Origin: Yoonia sp.
GTDB lineage: Bacteria > Pseudomonadota > Alphaproteobacteria > Rhodobacterales > Rhodobacteraceae
Reading direction: 5' to 3'
Length of the DNA: 35,831 nucleotides
Assembly: GCA_029252195.1 (NCBI GenBank)
Contig: JAQXBV010000001.1
Span: 1-35,831 of the forward strand
A model generated the notes under the pieces. The model saw only the letters and a program-made list of their open reading frames with translations. It did no database searches and was not told the DNA's origin. Position 1 is the stretch's first letter. Each line of letters starts with the position of its first letter. The translations under genes and the position numbers were made by a program. Below are positions 10,729 through 18,397 of the stretch, one piece after another.

Positions 10729-11973
10729 TTAAGTGCTACGCGTTGCCGCAATCGCGAGGCCATCGGCGACAGCCGTGAAGGCTTCGGTCCGTTCCAGAAC
10801 CGCCAGCGGGAACAGGTCCACCATGGCGCGTTCCACAACATGCATCAGGCTAGAGCCGCCAACAAAAACGATTTGACCGATCTCATCTTGCGAAATCCCT
10901 GCCATTTGAAGCGTTTCCAAAGCTGCGGTCTTAATCGTGACAGCGTGGCCGTGCAGGATTTGTGTCAGGTCCCGCGCCGTCATGCGCGCCCAAAGCTGCT
11001 TTTCGATCACCCGTAAATCAATCGCGGCGTCTTGCGCGTCAGGGGCGTTCACGCGGATTTTGCCAGCCTCGACTGCAAAGGCGATGTCGTGCCCCAGCTC
11101 CAGTTCCAGCACATCTGACAAGCGCTTAAAGAGCTCGGGCTGCACCCCCAACTTGTGAAAGAGCGTCGCTGTCCGCCGCATCTCGGCTGTATAAAGAAAG
11201 GGAATTTTTTCCCATGATGCCAGATCGTTGTAGATGCCGTTGGGTGCGGTATGCGTGCCGGGCCCCATCTCGTTTTTGATTTCGGCCCCATGGCCCAAAA
11301 GCGGCATGACCTGCGCGACGCTGATCGCTTTATCAAAGTCGGTGCCGCCGACGCGCACGCCGTGGCTGGCAATGATCTGGGTCTCGTCACCGTCCCGCTC
11401 AAAGATGGAAAAATCGGATGTGCCGCCGCCGATATCAACGATCAGCCCCAGCTTGCCCTTTGCCAAGGGACCCGCCGCCAAGGCTGCGGCTTCGGGTTCA
11501 TACATGAACGCAACCTCGGAAAATCCTGCGACCATATAGGCCTCGCGCAGATCAACTTCGGCCTGCGCATTGCGGGCATCATCGGCAGAGTGGAACCGCA
11601 CGGGGCGACCCGAGAGCGCCTTGTCGAACGTGGCCCCGGTCGAAACCTCGGCACGCTCCTTTACGGTGCGTAAAAACCGCGCGACAACCTCGATAAGAGT
11701 CAGTTGCTCATAGGCGATCTGCCGCTTTTCACGCATCAAAGGCGTGCCAAGCACCGACTTGAGCGCCCGCATGAACCGCCCTTCGCGCCCTTCGATCAAG
11801 GCTGCGTTGGCGACCGATCCGTAGGTGGTGACTTTGCGCTCGTAGTCGAAGAAAACAGAGGTAGGTAGACTTGTCCGTCCTGGTTCTATCTCGATCAAAT
11901 GCGTGCGTCCCCCCACAAGCACGGCCGCAGCTGTGTTCGAGGTGCCAAAATCAATGCCAAGGGTCTGGGTCAT
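10729..11973 (-). CDS. Hsp70-family protein, YegD-like
   Basis: A 414-residue member of the Hsp70/actin ATPase superfamily. It begins [18 protein letters not shown], the phosphate-1 loop, and has the phosphate-2 motif [15 protein letters not shown] and the adenosine motif [13 protein letters not shown] near the C-terminus. It lacks the substrate-binding and lid domains of DnaK, as expected for YegD-type proteins, which consist of little more than the nucleotide-binding domain. The cellular role of this subfamily is not established. The start is the ATG at 11973. It is divergent from pncA across 123 bp and first in the leftward group with trhO and the AbrB-family gene. Confidence 0.9.
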   Translation of the reverse strand: MTQTLGIDFGTSNTAAAVLVGGRTHLIEIEPGRTSLPTSVFFDYERKVTTYGSVANAALIEGREGRFMRALKSVLGTPLMREKRQIAYEQLTLIEVVARFLRTVKERAEVSTGATFDKALSGRPVRFHSADDARNAQAEVDLREAYMVAGFSEVAFMYEPEAAALAAGPLAKGKLGLIVDIGGGTSDFSIFERDGDETQIIASHGVRVGGTDFDKAISVAQVMPLLGHGAEIKNEMGPGTHTAPNGIYNDLASWEKIPFLYTAEMRRTATLFHKLGVQPELFKRLSDVLELELGHDIAFAVEAGKIRVNAPDAQDAAIDLRVIEKQLWARMTARDLTQILHGHAVTIKTAALETLQMAGISQDEIGQIVFVGGSSLMHVVERAMVDLFPLAVLERTEAFTAVADGLAIAATRST

Positions 11974-12096
11974 AGCGCATCTTCACTCCATAAGAGAGGC
12001 GGCCATAAGCCATTCGCGCGCCTGTGCCAAGGGGCCAACCCTTGCCTTGCCCGCCCCGCTGACTTACCCAGTCATCAACACGGATTGGAGACCAAC

Positions 12097-12702
12097 ATGC
12101 ATGCCCTTTTAGTGATCGACGTCCAGAATGATTTTTGCCCGAACGGTGCTCTGGCCGTCGGTGGCGGCGATGAAATCGTCGCGGGCATCAACGCCGCGAT
12201 GGGCGGTTTTGACGCGGTGATCCTGACGCAAGATTGGCACCCCGCTGGCCATTCGTCATTTGCCAGCACCCATGACGCGGAGCCTATGAGTATGATCGAA
12301 ATGCCCTGCGGCCCGCAGGTTCTCTGGCCTAATCACTGTATCCAAGGCACGGACGGGGCCGCCTTCCACCCTGCTCTCAATGTTGACCGCGCCGATATGA
12401 TCGTGCGCAAGGGCTATAACCCTGCCATCGACAGCTATTCCGCGTTCTTTGAAAACGACCAGAAAACGCCAACGGGCCTTGAGGGCTATCTGCGCACGCG
12501 CGGTATCACCATATTGACTTTGGTCGGCCTCGCCACAGATTTCTGCGTGAACTATTCGGCCGTCGATGCGGCGCGCTTGGGCTTTGACGTCACGGTTGAC
12601 CTGAGCCTTTGCCGTGCGATTGATTTCGACGGCTCACTTCAGACGGCAACCGACGGCATGACAGCCGCTGGCGTGACGCTCACAAACGGAAAGGTCGCCT
12701 AA
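12097..12702 (+). CDS. pncA: Nicotinamidase
   Basis: A 201-residue cysteine hydrolase that converts nicotinamide to nicotinate and ammonia in NAD salvage. The catalytic triad is visible as Asp8 (VIDVQNDFCP), Lys105 (VRKG) and Cys150 (LATDFCVNYSA). The metal ligands are Asp46 and His48 in TQDWHP and His80 in WPNHC. The sequence IQGTDGAAFH matches bacterial PncA. The ATG at 12097 was chosen because GGAG precedes it and the family begins here; the ORF extends in frame to 11899 without family-like sequence. It overlaps yaaA in a TAATG junction, so the two are probably translationally coupled. Confidence 0.95.
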   Translation: MHALLVIDVQNDFCPNGALAVGGGDEIVAGINAAMGGFDAVILTQDWHPAGHSSFASTHDAEPMSMIEMPCGPQVLWPNHCIQGTDGAAFHPALNVDRADMIVRKGYNPAIDSYSAFFENDQKTPTGLEGYLRTRGITILTLVGLATDFCVNYSAVDAARLGFDVTVDLSLCRAIDFDGSLQTATDGMTAAGVTLTNGKVA

Positions 12703-13472
12703 TGCTCGTCGTTGTCTCGCCCGCCAAATCGCTTGATATGCAGCCCACAGGGATCACCCCGACCCAGCCGCAATTCCAACAGGACGCGGTGCGCCTTGCC
12801 AAAACTGCCAAGAACCTGACGCTGACCCAGCTTAAGGATCTGATGAGTATTTCTGACGATCTTGCGCGGCTGAACCGCGACCGCTTTGCGGCTTTCGCGG
12901 CAGAGCCGACAGCTGAGGCAGTCAAGCCCGCAGCGCTGGCCTTCAACGGGGATACCTACCAAGGGTTAGAGGCAAAAACGCTCTCCGAAGACGACCTCGC
13001 ATGGGCGCAAGACCACCTTGGTATTTTGTCCGGTCTTTACGGCCTGCTCCGCCCGCTCGACGCGATCCAACCCTATCGTTTAGAAATGGGCAGCCGCTTG
13101 AAAACCCGCCGAGGCGCATCGCTCTACGATTACTGGGGCGACACCATTGCCAAGGCGCTCAATGCGCAAGCGTCCAGCATCGGTACCGACACTTTGATCA
13201 ATTGCGCCAGCCAAGAATACTTCGGCGCGGCGGATCGTAAGGCGCTTCGGCTGCGCATCATCACCCCGCAGTTCATGGAAATCAAAGACGACCGTCCCCG
13301 CATTGTGTCCTTCTTTGCCAAACGCGCACGCGGCGCAATGGCGCGCTATATCGTCGAAAACCGATCCACGGATCCAGAGTCTATCAAGGGATTTTCGGCT
13401 GGCGGCTATGCATTTGACGCCGACCTGTCGGACGGGGACAAATGGGTTTTCTTGCGCGACTACCCGACCTAA
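12702..13472 (+). CDS. yaaA: Peroxide stress protein YaaA
   Basis: A 256-residue protein of the UPF0246/YaaA family. In Escherichia coli YaaA is induced by hydrogen peroxide and lowers intracellular free iron, limiting Fenton damage to DNA. Family landmarks are the start MLVVVSPAKSLDM, the central LSGLYGLLRPLDAIQPYRLEMG and the C-terminal GFSAGGYAFDADLSDGDKWVFLR. Length is that of the family. The ATG overlaps the pncA stop by one base, so it is likely co-transcribed with it. Its last four bases overlap the stop of the convergent thiolase gene. Confidence 0.93.
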   Translation: MLVVVSPAKSLDMQPTGITPTQPQFQQDAVRLAKTAKNLTLTQLKDLMSISDDLARLNRDRFAAFAAEPTAEAVKPAALAFNGDTYQGLEAKTLSEDDLAWAQDHLGILSGLYGLLRPLDAIQPYRLEMGSRLKTRRGASLYDYWGDTIAKALNAQASSIGTDTLINCASQEYFGAADRKALRLRIITPQFMEIKDDRPRIVSFFAKRARGAMARYIVENRSTDPESIKGFSAGGYAFDADLSDGDKWVFLRDYPT

Positions 13473-14644
13473 ATCCGTTCGATCGCTAAGGCAATGCCCT
13501 GACCGCCGCCGATGCACATGGTGATCAGGGCACGCTTGCCGCCCGTGCGCTCCAACTCATACATTGCCTTCACTGTGATGATCGCGCCCGTAGCCCCGAC
13601 AGGGTGACCCAGCGCAATTGCACCACCATTCGGGTTCGCAATCGCAGGATCAAAGCCGAGCTCTTTACTTACCGCCAGCGCCTGAGAAGCAAACGCCTCG
13701 TTGCTCTCAATCACATCAAAATCGGACGCCTTTAGCCCCGTTTTCACCAGCAGATTACGCACCGCAGGGACGGGTCCAATGCCCATCACTTCAGGGCGGA
13801 CCCCTGCGTGCGCGTATCCCAAAATCCGAAACTCGGGCGTGAGGCCCGCAGCCGCTGCCGCATCAGCTCGCGCCAGCACAATTGCCGCAGCCCCGTCGTT
13901 CAGGCCAGAGGCATTGCCTGCAGTCACAGTGCCGTCCTTCTCAAACACAGGACGCAAACCACCAAGTGTCTTAAGGCTCGTCGCCTTCGGGTGCTCGTCG
14001 CGGGCAAAATCCACCATGTCGCGCTTCGCCTGCACCTGCACAGGCACGATCTGGCTGTCGAAATACCCCGCCGCAATCGCTGCCGCTGCACGCTCTTGGC
14101 TTTGCAGTGCAAAGGCGTCTTGATCGGCGCGACTAATCCCGTGCTCACGCGCGACATTCTCGGCTGTCACGCCCATATGGCCCGTTCCAAACGGACAATT
14201 CAGTGCCCCCAGCATCATGTCGCGGGCCTTAATGTCGCCCATCTTTGCACCCCAGCGCAGATCAGAAACGATGTAGGGTGAGCGGCTCATGTTCTCGGAC
14301 CCGCCCGCCAGCGCAAAGTCAGCATCCCCCAACATTAGGCTTTGCGCCATCGACACAATCGCCTGCACGCCAGAGCCACAAAGGCGGTTCACATTCATCG
14401 CAGGCGTCCCGTCTGGGATGCCAGCCTGCATCGCAGCAACGCGACTGACATACATATCTTTGGGTTCCGTATTGATGACATGGCCAATCGCGACATGGCC
14501 GATCTGCGTAGGATCAACGCCCGCCCGTTCCATGGCTGCCTTGGCCACAACCGTGGCAAGTTCAATCGGCGAGGTGCCTGCAAGTGCTCCGCCAAAGCCG
14601 CCGATTGCGGTGCGCGCACCGCCCAAAATCATGATATCCGTCAT
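13469..14644 (-). CDS. Acetyl-CoA C-acetyltransferase (thiolase)
   Basis: A 391-residue biosynthetic-type thiolase that condenses two acetyl-CoA to acetoacetyl-CoA or runs the reverse reaction. The nucleophilic Cys89 is in NRLCGSGVQA, His347 in ALGHPVGATG, and the second Cys377 in MCIGGGQG. These three give the complete catalytic set. The length and the MTDIMILGGARTAIGGFGG start match the PhaA/AtoB group. The ATG at 14644 was preferred over the one at 14650 because GGGAG lies 6 bases before it, whereas it directly abuts the other. It may act in polyhydroxybutyrate synthesis, ethylmalonyl-CoA metabolism or fatty acid breakdown; no neighbouring gene decides this. A phaB partner is not adjacent. 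Confidence 0.93.
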   Translation of the reverse strand: MTDIMILGGARTAIGGFGGALAGTSPIELATVVAKAAMERAGVDPTQIGHVAIGHVINTEPKDMYVSRVAAMQAGIPDGTPAMNVNRLCGSGVQAIVSMAQSLMLGDADFALAGGSENMSRSPYIVSDLRWGAKMGDIKARDMMLGALNCPFGTGHMGVTAENVAREHGISRADQDAFALQSQERAAAAIAAGYFDSQIVPVQVQAKRDMVDFARDEHPKATSLKTLGGLRPVFEKDGTVTAGNASGLNDGAAAIVLARADAAAAAGLTPEFRILGYAHAGVRPEVMGIGPVPAVRNLLVKTGLKASDFDVIESNEAFASQALAVSKELGFDPAIANPNGGAIALGHPVGATGAIITVKAMYELERTGGKRALITMCIGGGQGIALAIERI

Positions 14645-14764
14645 TTCCATCTCCCGTTTTCCTGGAGCCTATCAAAGCGACATGTCGCGAACAGCAAAAC
14701 GTGAGGTCATTTTGATGGGAAGTTTGGCCCGCTCCCCCTAAGCTACTTGCAAAAGCAGTCACCG

Positions 14765-15949
14765 ATGACAGATTTTCTCACCGACATCAGTAGCCGCCTG
14801 AGCGACATCCGCGCCGAAGGGTTGTGGAAAACCGAGCGCGAGATCACCTCTGCGCAGGGCGGGCATATCACCGTGGGCGGGCGCGATATGATCAATCTTT
14901 GCGCCAACAATTACCTCGGGCTTGCGAACCATCCTGCGCTGATCGCCGCCGCCAAAACCGCGCTCGACGATCATGGTTACGGCATGGCTTCGGTCCGGTT
15001 TATTTGCGGAACGCAAGACCTGCACCGCGAGCTTGAACAGCGGCTTGCGTCGTTCCTCGGCCACGACGACACGATCCTATTCGCCGCCTGTTTTGACGCC
15101 AATGCCGCCGTGTTCGAGCCGCTTTTGGGCGAGGACGATGCGATCATTTCGGACGCTTTGAACCATGCCTCCATCATTGACGGGATTAGGCTCTGCAAGG
15201 CGAAACGCTATCGCTATGCTAACGCTGATATGACCGACCTAGAGACGCAATTGAAAGCCGCCCGCGCCGACGGTGCGCGCCATATCATGATCGCCAGCGA
15301 TGGTGTATTTAGCATGGATGGCTACCTCGCACCTTTGGATAAAATCCGCGCTTTGGCCGATCAATATGACGCACTTCTGATGGTCGACGACTGCCATGCT
15401 ACAGGATTCATGGGGCCAAAAGGGGCGGGCACGCCCGCGCATTTCGGTATTCAGGCGGACGTGCTGACGGGGACCCTCGGCAAGGCAATGGGCGGCGCCA
15501 TTGGCGGTTATATCGCTGGCCCGCAACCAGTCATCGACCTGATGCGCCAACGTGCGCGGCCCTATTTGTTCTCGAATGCGCTGCCCCCTGCCGTGGTCGC
15601 GGCAGGTCTCGCCGCCATTGATCTTGTCGAAGCAGGCGATGACCTGCGCACCCGGCTTTTTGACAACGCGGCCTACTGGCGGGCAGGCCTGACCGACGCT
15701 GGTTTCGACCTGCTCGAAGGGCAGCACCCGATTATTCCCGTTATGCTTTATGATGCGCAAAAGGCCCAAGCGCTTACCGCCCGTCTGTTCGAGTTAGGCG
15801 TCTATGTTTCCGGATTCTTCTTTCCCGTTGTCCCGAAAGGCCGTGCGCGGATCAGAACGCAGATGAACGCGGCGTTGGCGCGTCAAGATCTCGACACAGC
15901 ATTGGCGGCATTTACCCAAGCAGGCCGCGACACAGCAGTTCTGTCATGA
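14765..15949 (+). CDS. kbl: 2-amino-3-ketobutyrate CoA ligase (glycine C-acetyltransferase)
   Basis: A 394-residue PLP enzyme of the alpha-oxoamine synthase family. It cleaves 2-amino-3-ketobutyrate with CoA into glycine and acetyl-CoA, the second step of threonine degradation. The PLP lysine is K240 in [14 protein letters not shown], and the cofactor-binding Asp/His lie in VDDCHATGF (208-214). The substrate-pocket segment [10 protein letters not shown] is near residue 48. The start is the ATG at 14765; an in-frame start lies six codons upstream. The stop overlaps the tdh start in an ATGA. The adjacency to tdh is what separates this enzyme from its close homologues ALA synthase and BioF. Confidence 0.95.
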   Translation: MTDFLTDISSRLSDIRAEGLWKTEREITSAQGGHITVGGRDMINLCANNYLGLANHPALIAAAKTALDDHGYGMASVRFICGTQDLHRELEQRLASFLGHDDTILFAACFDANAAVFEPLLGEDDAIISDALNHASIIDGIRLCKAKRYRYANADMTDLETQLKAARADGARHIMIASDGVFSMDGYLAPLDKIRALADQYDALLMVDDCHATGFMGPKGAGTPAHFGIQADVLTGTLGKAMGGAIGGYIAGPQPVIDLMRQRARPYLFSNALPPAVVAAGLAAIDLVEAGDDLRTRLFDNAAYWRAGLTDAGFDLLEGQHPIIPVMLYDAQKAQALTARLFELGVYVSGFFFPVVPKGRARIRTQMNAALARQDLDTALAAFTQAGRDTAVLS

Positions 15950-16983
15950 GCAACGAAATGAAGGCTCTATCAAAGGCAAAAGCCGAAGTTGGCCTCTGGA
16001 TGACCCGCGCGCCTGTACCCGAAATCAGACCTGATGATGTGCTGATCCGGGTAAAGAAGACGGGCATCTGCGGCACCGATATTCATATCTGGAACGGGGA
16101 CGCATGGGCCGCCAGCACCGTGCCCGTGCCGATGATCACAGGGCATGAGTTCGCGGGTGAAATTGTCGAGTTGGGGCGCAATGTCACTGACCTTGAGATC
16201 GGGCAGCGTTGCTCTGGCGAGGGGCATTTGATCGGCAAAGGCAGCCGCCAGTCGCGTGCGGGCAAGTTCCACCTTGATCCCGGAACGCGGGGGATTGGGG
16301 TGAATGAACAAGGGGCCTTTGCCGAATATCTACGCCTGCCTGCCTTTAACGTCGTGCCGCTGCCTGACGCGATTGACGATGAAATCGGTGCGATTCTTGA
16401 TCCGTTGGGTAACGCCGTGCATACCGCCCTTTCCTTTGATCTGATCGGTGAGGACGTGTTGATCACTGGCGCCGGCCCGATTGGAATCATGGCCGCTGTG
16501 GTCGCCCGTCACGTCGGCGCGCGGCATGTGGTGATCACGGATGTGAACCAAGACAGGCTTGATCTGGCGGGTCGCGTCGCGGATGTGACACCCGTCAACG
16601 TCGCGACCCAAGATCTGAAGGAGATCGAAGCGGGCCTCAAGATGAAGCAGGGCTTTGACGTTGGTCTAGAGATGTCAGGCAACCAACAGGCATTGGACCA
16701 AATGGTCGAGAATTTGGTCATGGGCGGCAAGATTGCTCTGCTCGGTATTCCTCCAGGAAAAAGCCCCGTGGATTGGTCGCGGATCGTGTTCAAGGCGATC
16801 ACGATCAAAGGCGTTTACGGGCGCGAGATATTTGAGACCTGGTATAAAATGATCGCAATGCTGGAGAATGGGTTGGATGTGCGCAACGTCATTACGCATC
16901 GGTTTAAGGTTGATGACTTCGAAGCGGGTTTTGGCGCTATGCTTTCGGGGTCATCTGGCAAAGTGGTGCTCGATTGGACCTGA
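15946..16983 (+). CDS. tdh: L-threonine 3-dehydrogenase, lacking structural zinc cysteines
   Basis: A 345-residue medium-chain NAD-dependent dehydrogenase that oxidises threonine to 2-amino-3-ketobutyrate, the substrate of Kbl. The catalytic zinc site is intact: Cys42 in [10 protein letters not shown] and His67-Glu68 in GHEFAGE. The Rossmann motif [10 protein letters not shown] is at about 175-184. The four cysteines that hold the structural zinc in the E. coli enzyme (C93, C96, C99, C107) align without gaps to Gly97, Ser100, Ser103 and Asp111 here. The lobe is present but cannot bind zinc in the usual way. It overlaps kbl by 4 bases, forming a two-gene operon that ends in a GC-rich hairpin. 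Confidence 0.94.
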   Translation: MSNEMKALSKAKAEVGLWMTRAPVPEIRPDDVLIRVKKTGICGTDIHIWNGDAWAASTVPVPMITGHEFAGEIVELGRNVTDLEIGQRCSGEGHLIGKGSRQSRAGKFHLDPGTRGIGVNEQGAFAEYLRLPAFNVVPLPDAIDDEIGAILDPLGNAVHTALSFDLIGEDVLITGAGPIGIMAAVVARHVGARHVVITDVNQDRLDLAGRVADVTPVNVATQDLKEIEAGLKMKQGFDVGLEMSGNQQALDQMVENLVMGGKIALLGIPPGKSPVDWSRIVFKAITIKGVYGREIFETWYKMIAMLENGLDVRNVITHRFKVDDFEAGFGAMLSGSSGKVVLDWT

Positions 16984-16989
16984 AATAAT

Positions 16990-17008
16990 GGGGGGCACCT
17001 TGCCCCCC
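16990..17008. terminator. Probable bidirectional terminator between tdh and small ORF
   Basis: GGGGGGCA (16990-16997) pairs perfectly with TGCCCCCC (17001-17008) around the loop CCT. It begins 6 bases after the tdh stop and ends 8 bases before the stop of the leftward small ORF. T-rich sequence is weak on both sides, so efficiency is uncertain, but the position between two converging genes is what a shared terminator would have. Confidence 0.55.
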
Positions 17009-17016
17009 CTGCGGCT

Positions 17017-17187
17017 TTACAAGATATTGCGATGGCCGATTGTTGTATCTTTGAGGCCGGAATCATTGCACAGCAACGACCACAAGCGGAGCATCGTGGC
17101 GGCGTCATTTTGGCGTGCGGCACGTTCCTCTGCATGTGTTTCTTTGAGCTTCAAGATTTTTTCGTTGTTGTCAGATGTTGCTGGCAT
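17017..17187 (-). CDS. Small protein of unknown function
   Basis: I do not recognise this gene. From the ATG at 17187 it encodes 56 residues: a charged, probably helical N-terminal half (NNEKILKLKETHAEERAARQ) and a C-terminal half ending in LCNDSGLKDTTIGHRNIL. In-frame starts also exist at 17232 (ATG) and 17328 (TTG). The ATG at 17187 was chosen because a GTGGA purine-rich stretch lies about 9 bases upstream, while the others have no clear ribosome-binding site. Support for a real gene is the amphipathic composition, the hairpin just past its stop, and the otherwise empty 350-bp gap. There is no signal peptide or membrane segment. Against it: it is short and could be chance. Confidence 0.4.
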   Translation of the reverse strand: MPATSDNNEKILKLKETHAEERAARQNDAATMLRLWSLLCNDSGLKDTTIGHRNIL

Positions 17188-17335
17188 TTCTTGTGATCCA
17201 CTTAACTTGAGCACCCCCGCCCGTTTGTCCATTGTGCCAATTCGGTATTTCCAAGCCGTTAATTGGTGATTTTGAGATTCCCAAAAAGCGTTATAAATCC
17301 TCCACAACGGAGGCAAGGACAGAGGCAAAACGACT

Positions 17336-17689
17336 ATGGTTGAATCATTAGACCACCTGCAACTTGCGATCCCGAAAGGGGCCGAAGACCGCGTCCGCCC
17401 CTTTTACATCCTCTTGGGGTTCACAGAGGTGCCAAAGCCAGACGCATTGGCAGGTCGCGGGGGATTTTGGGTGCGGAGCGGCGCTGTCGATTTGCACTTC
17501 GGCGTCGATCCGCAATTCGTGCCCGCGACGAAAGCACATCCTGCATTTATCATCGGCGACATTGACGCGCTTGTGCAGCGCCTTGCGGATGCGGGTCATC
17601 GGGTGGCGTGGGATACAAAACTGGCCGACGTTCGCCGTTGCTTTGTCAACGATCCCGTCGGCAATCGCATCGAATTGATAGCAGCCTGA
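17336..17689 (+). CDS. Small VOC-family (glyoxalase-like) protein
   Basis: A 117-residue single VOC module. It begins MVESLDHLQLAIPKGAED, containing the usual first-strand DHLQLAIP with a metal-ligand His, and ends in RRCFVNDPVGNRIELIAA, which supplies the C-terminal Glu of the NDPxGNRIEL signature. The middle FWVRSGAVDLHFGVDPQF forms the second beta-alpha-beta unit. The substrate is unknown; the closest functional labels would be glyoxalase or dioxygenase relatives. It shares no clear identity with the VOC gene beside recF beyond the fold. The start is the ATG at 17336. It lies 51 bp before the ABC ATPase gene and may or may not be co-transcribed with it. Confidence 0.85.
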   Translation: MVESLDHLQLAIPKGAEDRVRPFYILLGFTEVPKPDALAGRGGFWVRSGAVDLHFGVDPQFVPATKAHPAFIIGDIDALVQRLADAGHRVAWDTKLADVRRCFVNDPVGNRIELIAA

Positions 17690-17740
17690 CCTTTTCAATC
17701 GGGGCCAACGTGTTAGGTCTGTTTGAAAAGGAAACCGCCC

Positions 17741-18397
17741 ATGTTGCTCACTGCGCACGACATTCATAAAAGCTATGAGACGGCCGACGGTCCATTCAAG
17801 GTTTTGCGGGGCGTGGATTTGACCTTGGACGGCGGCGAGACCCTCGCGCTGACTGGCGAAAGCGGCAGTGGTAAGAGCACTTTGCTCCATCTGATTGGCG
17901 GGCTTGATCTGCCAGATCAGGGGGAAATCCTCATTGATGGCGTTGATATTGCCGCACGCGATGACACTGGGCGGGCCGTAATGCGACGCGGTGTTGTGGG
18001 TGTCATATTCCAGCAATTCAATCTCATTCCCAGTCTGCGCATTGGCGATAACATCGCGTTTCAGGCGCGACTTGCTGGGCGCTATGATCCGGCATGGACG
18101 GAAAATCTGACCGCGCGATTGGGCCTGTCTGAGCAGCTCAAGAAATATCCCGAACAGCTTTCGGGCGGGCAGCAGCAGCGGGTTGCGATTGCACGCACGC
18201 TTGCGCCACGGCCGCGCCTTGTGCTGGCCGATGAACCCACGGGCAATCTGGATGAAGACACGGCAGCGACCGTGCTCGATATCCTGTTGGAACTGGTCGA
18301 AGAAACCGGCGCAGGTTTGATGATGGTCACGCATTCCCATGCGCTCGCTGCGCGAATGGGGCGACGGATGCACCTGCGCGCTGGGCAGGTCGCATGA
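17741..18397 (+). CDS. ABC transporter ATP-binding protein (LolD/MacB-like)
   Basis: A 218-residue nucleotide-binding subunit. Walker A GESGSGKST is at 39-47, the Q-loop is in VIFQQFNLIPSL, the signature is LSGGQQQRVAIARTL, and Walker B is LVLADEPTGNLD with the switch His in VTHSH. The sequence is of the LolD/MacB/FtsE class that powers FtsX-type permeases which act on the periplasmic side rather than moving small solutes. The start is the ATG at 17741 with AAGGA about 8 bases upstream; a TTG 18 bases earlier is less likely. It overlaps the permease gene in an ATGA. The set of ATPase, permease and secreted AttH-like protein resembles the attEFGH cluster of Agrobacterium. Confidence 0.93.
   Translation: MLLTAHDIHKSYETADGPFKVLRGVDLTLDGGETLALTGESGSGKSTLLHLIGGLDLPDQGEILIDGVDIAARDDTGRAVMRRGVVGVIFQQFNLIPSLRIGDNIAFQARLAGRYDPAWTENLTARLGLSEQLKKYPEQLSGGQQQRVAIARTLAPRPRLVLADEPTGNLDEDTAATVLDILLELVEETGAGLMMVTHSHALAARMGRRMHLRAGQVA

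Noticed and set aside
17269..17297. TATAAA at 17292-17297 as the -10 of a promoter for the small VOC gene
   Set aside because: The best -35 candidate at 16 to 17 bases spacing matches only about half of the consensus, so the pair was not reported as a feature.
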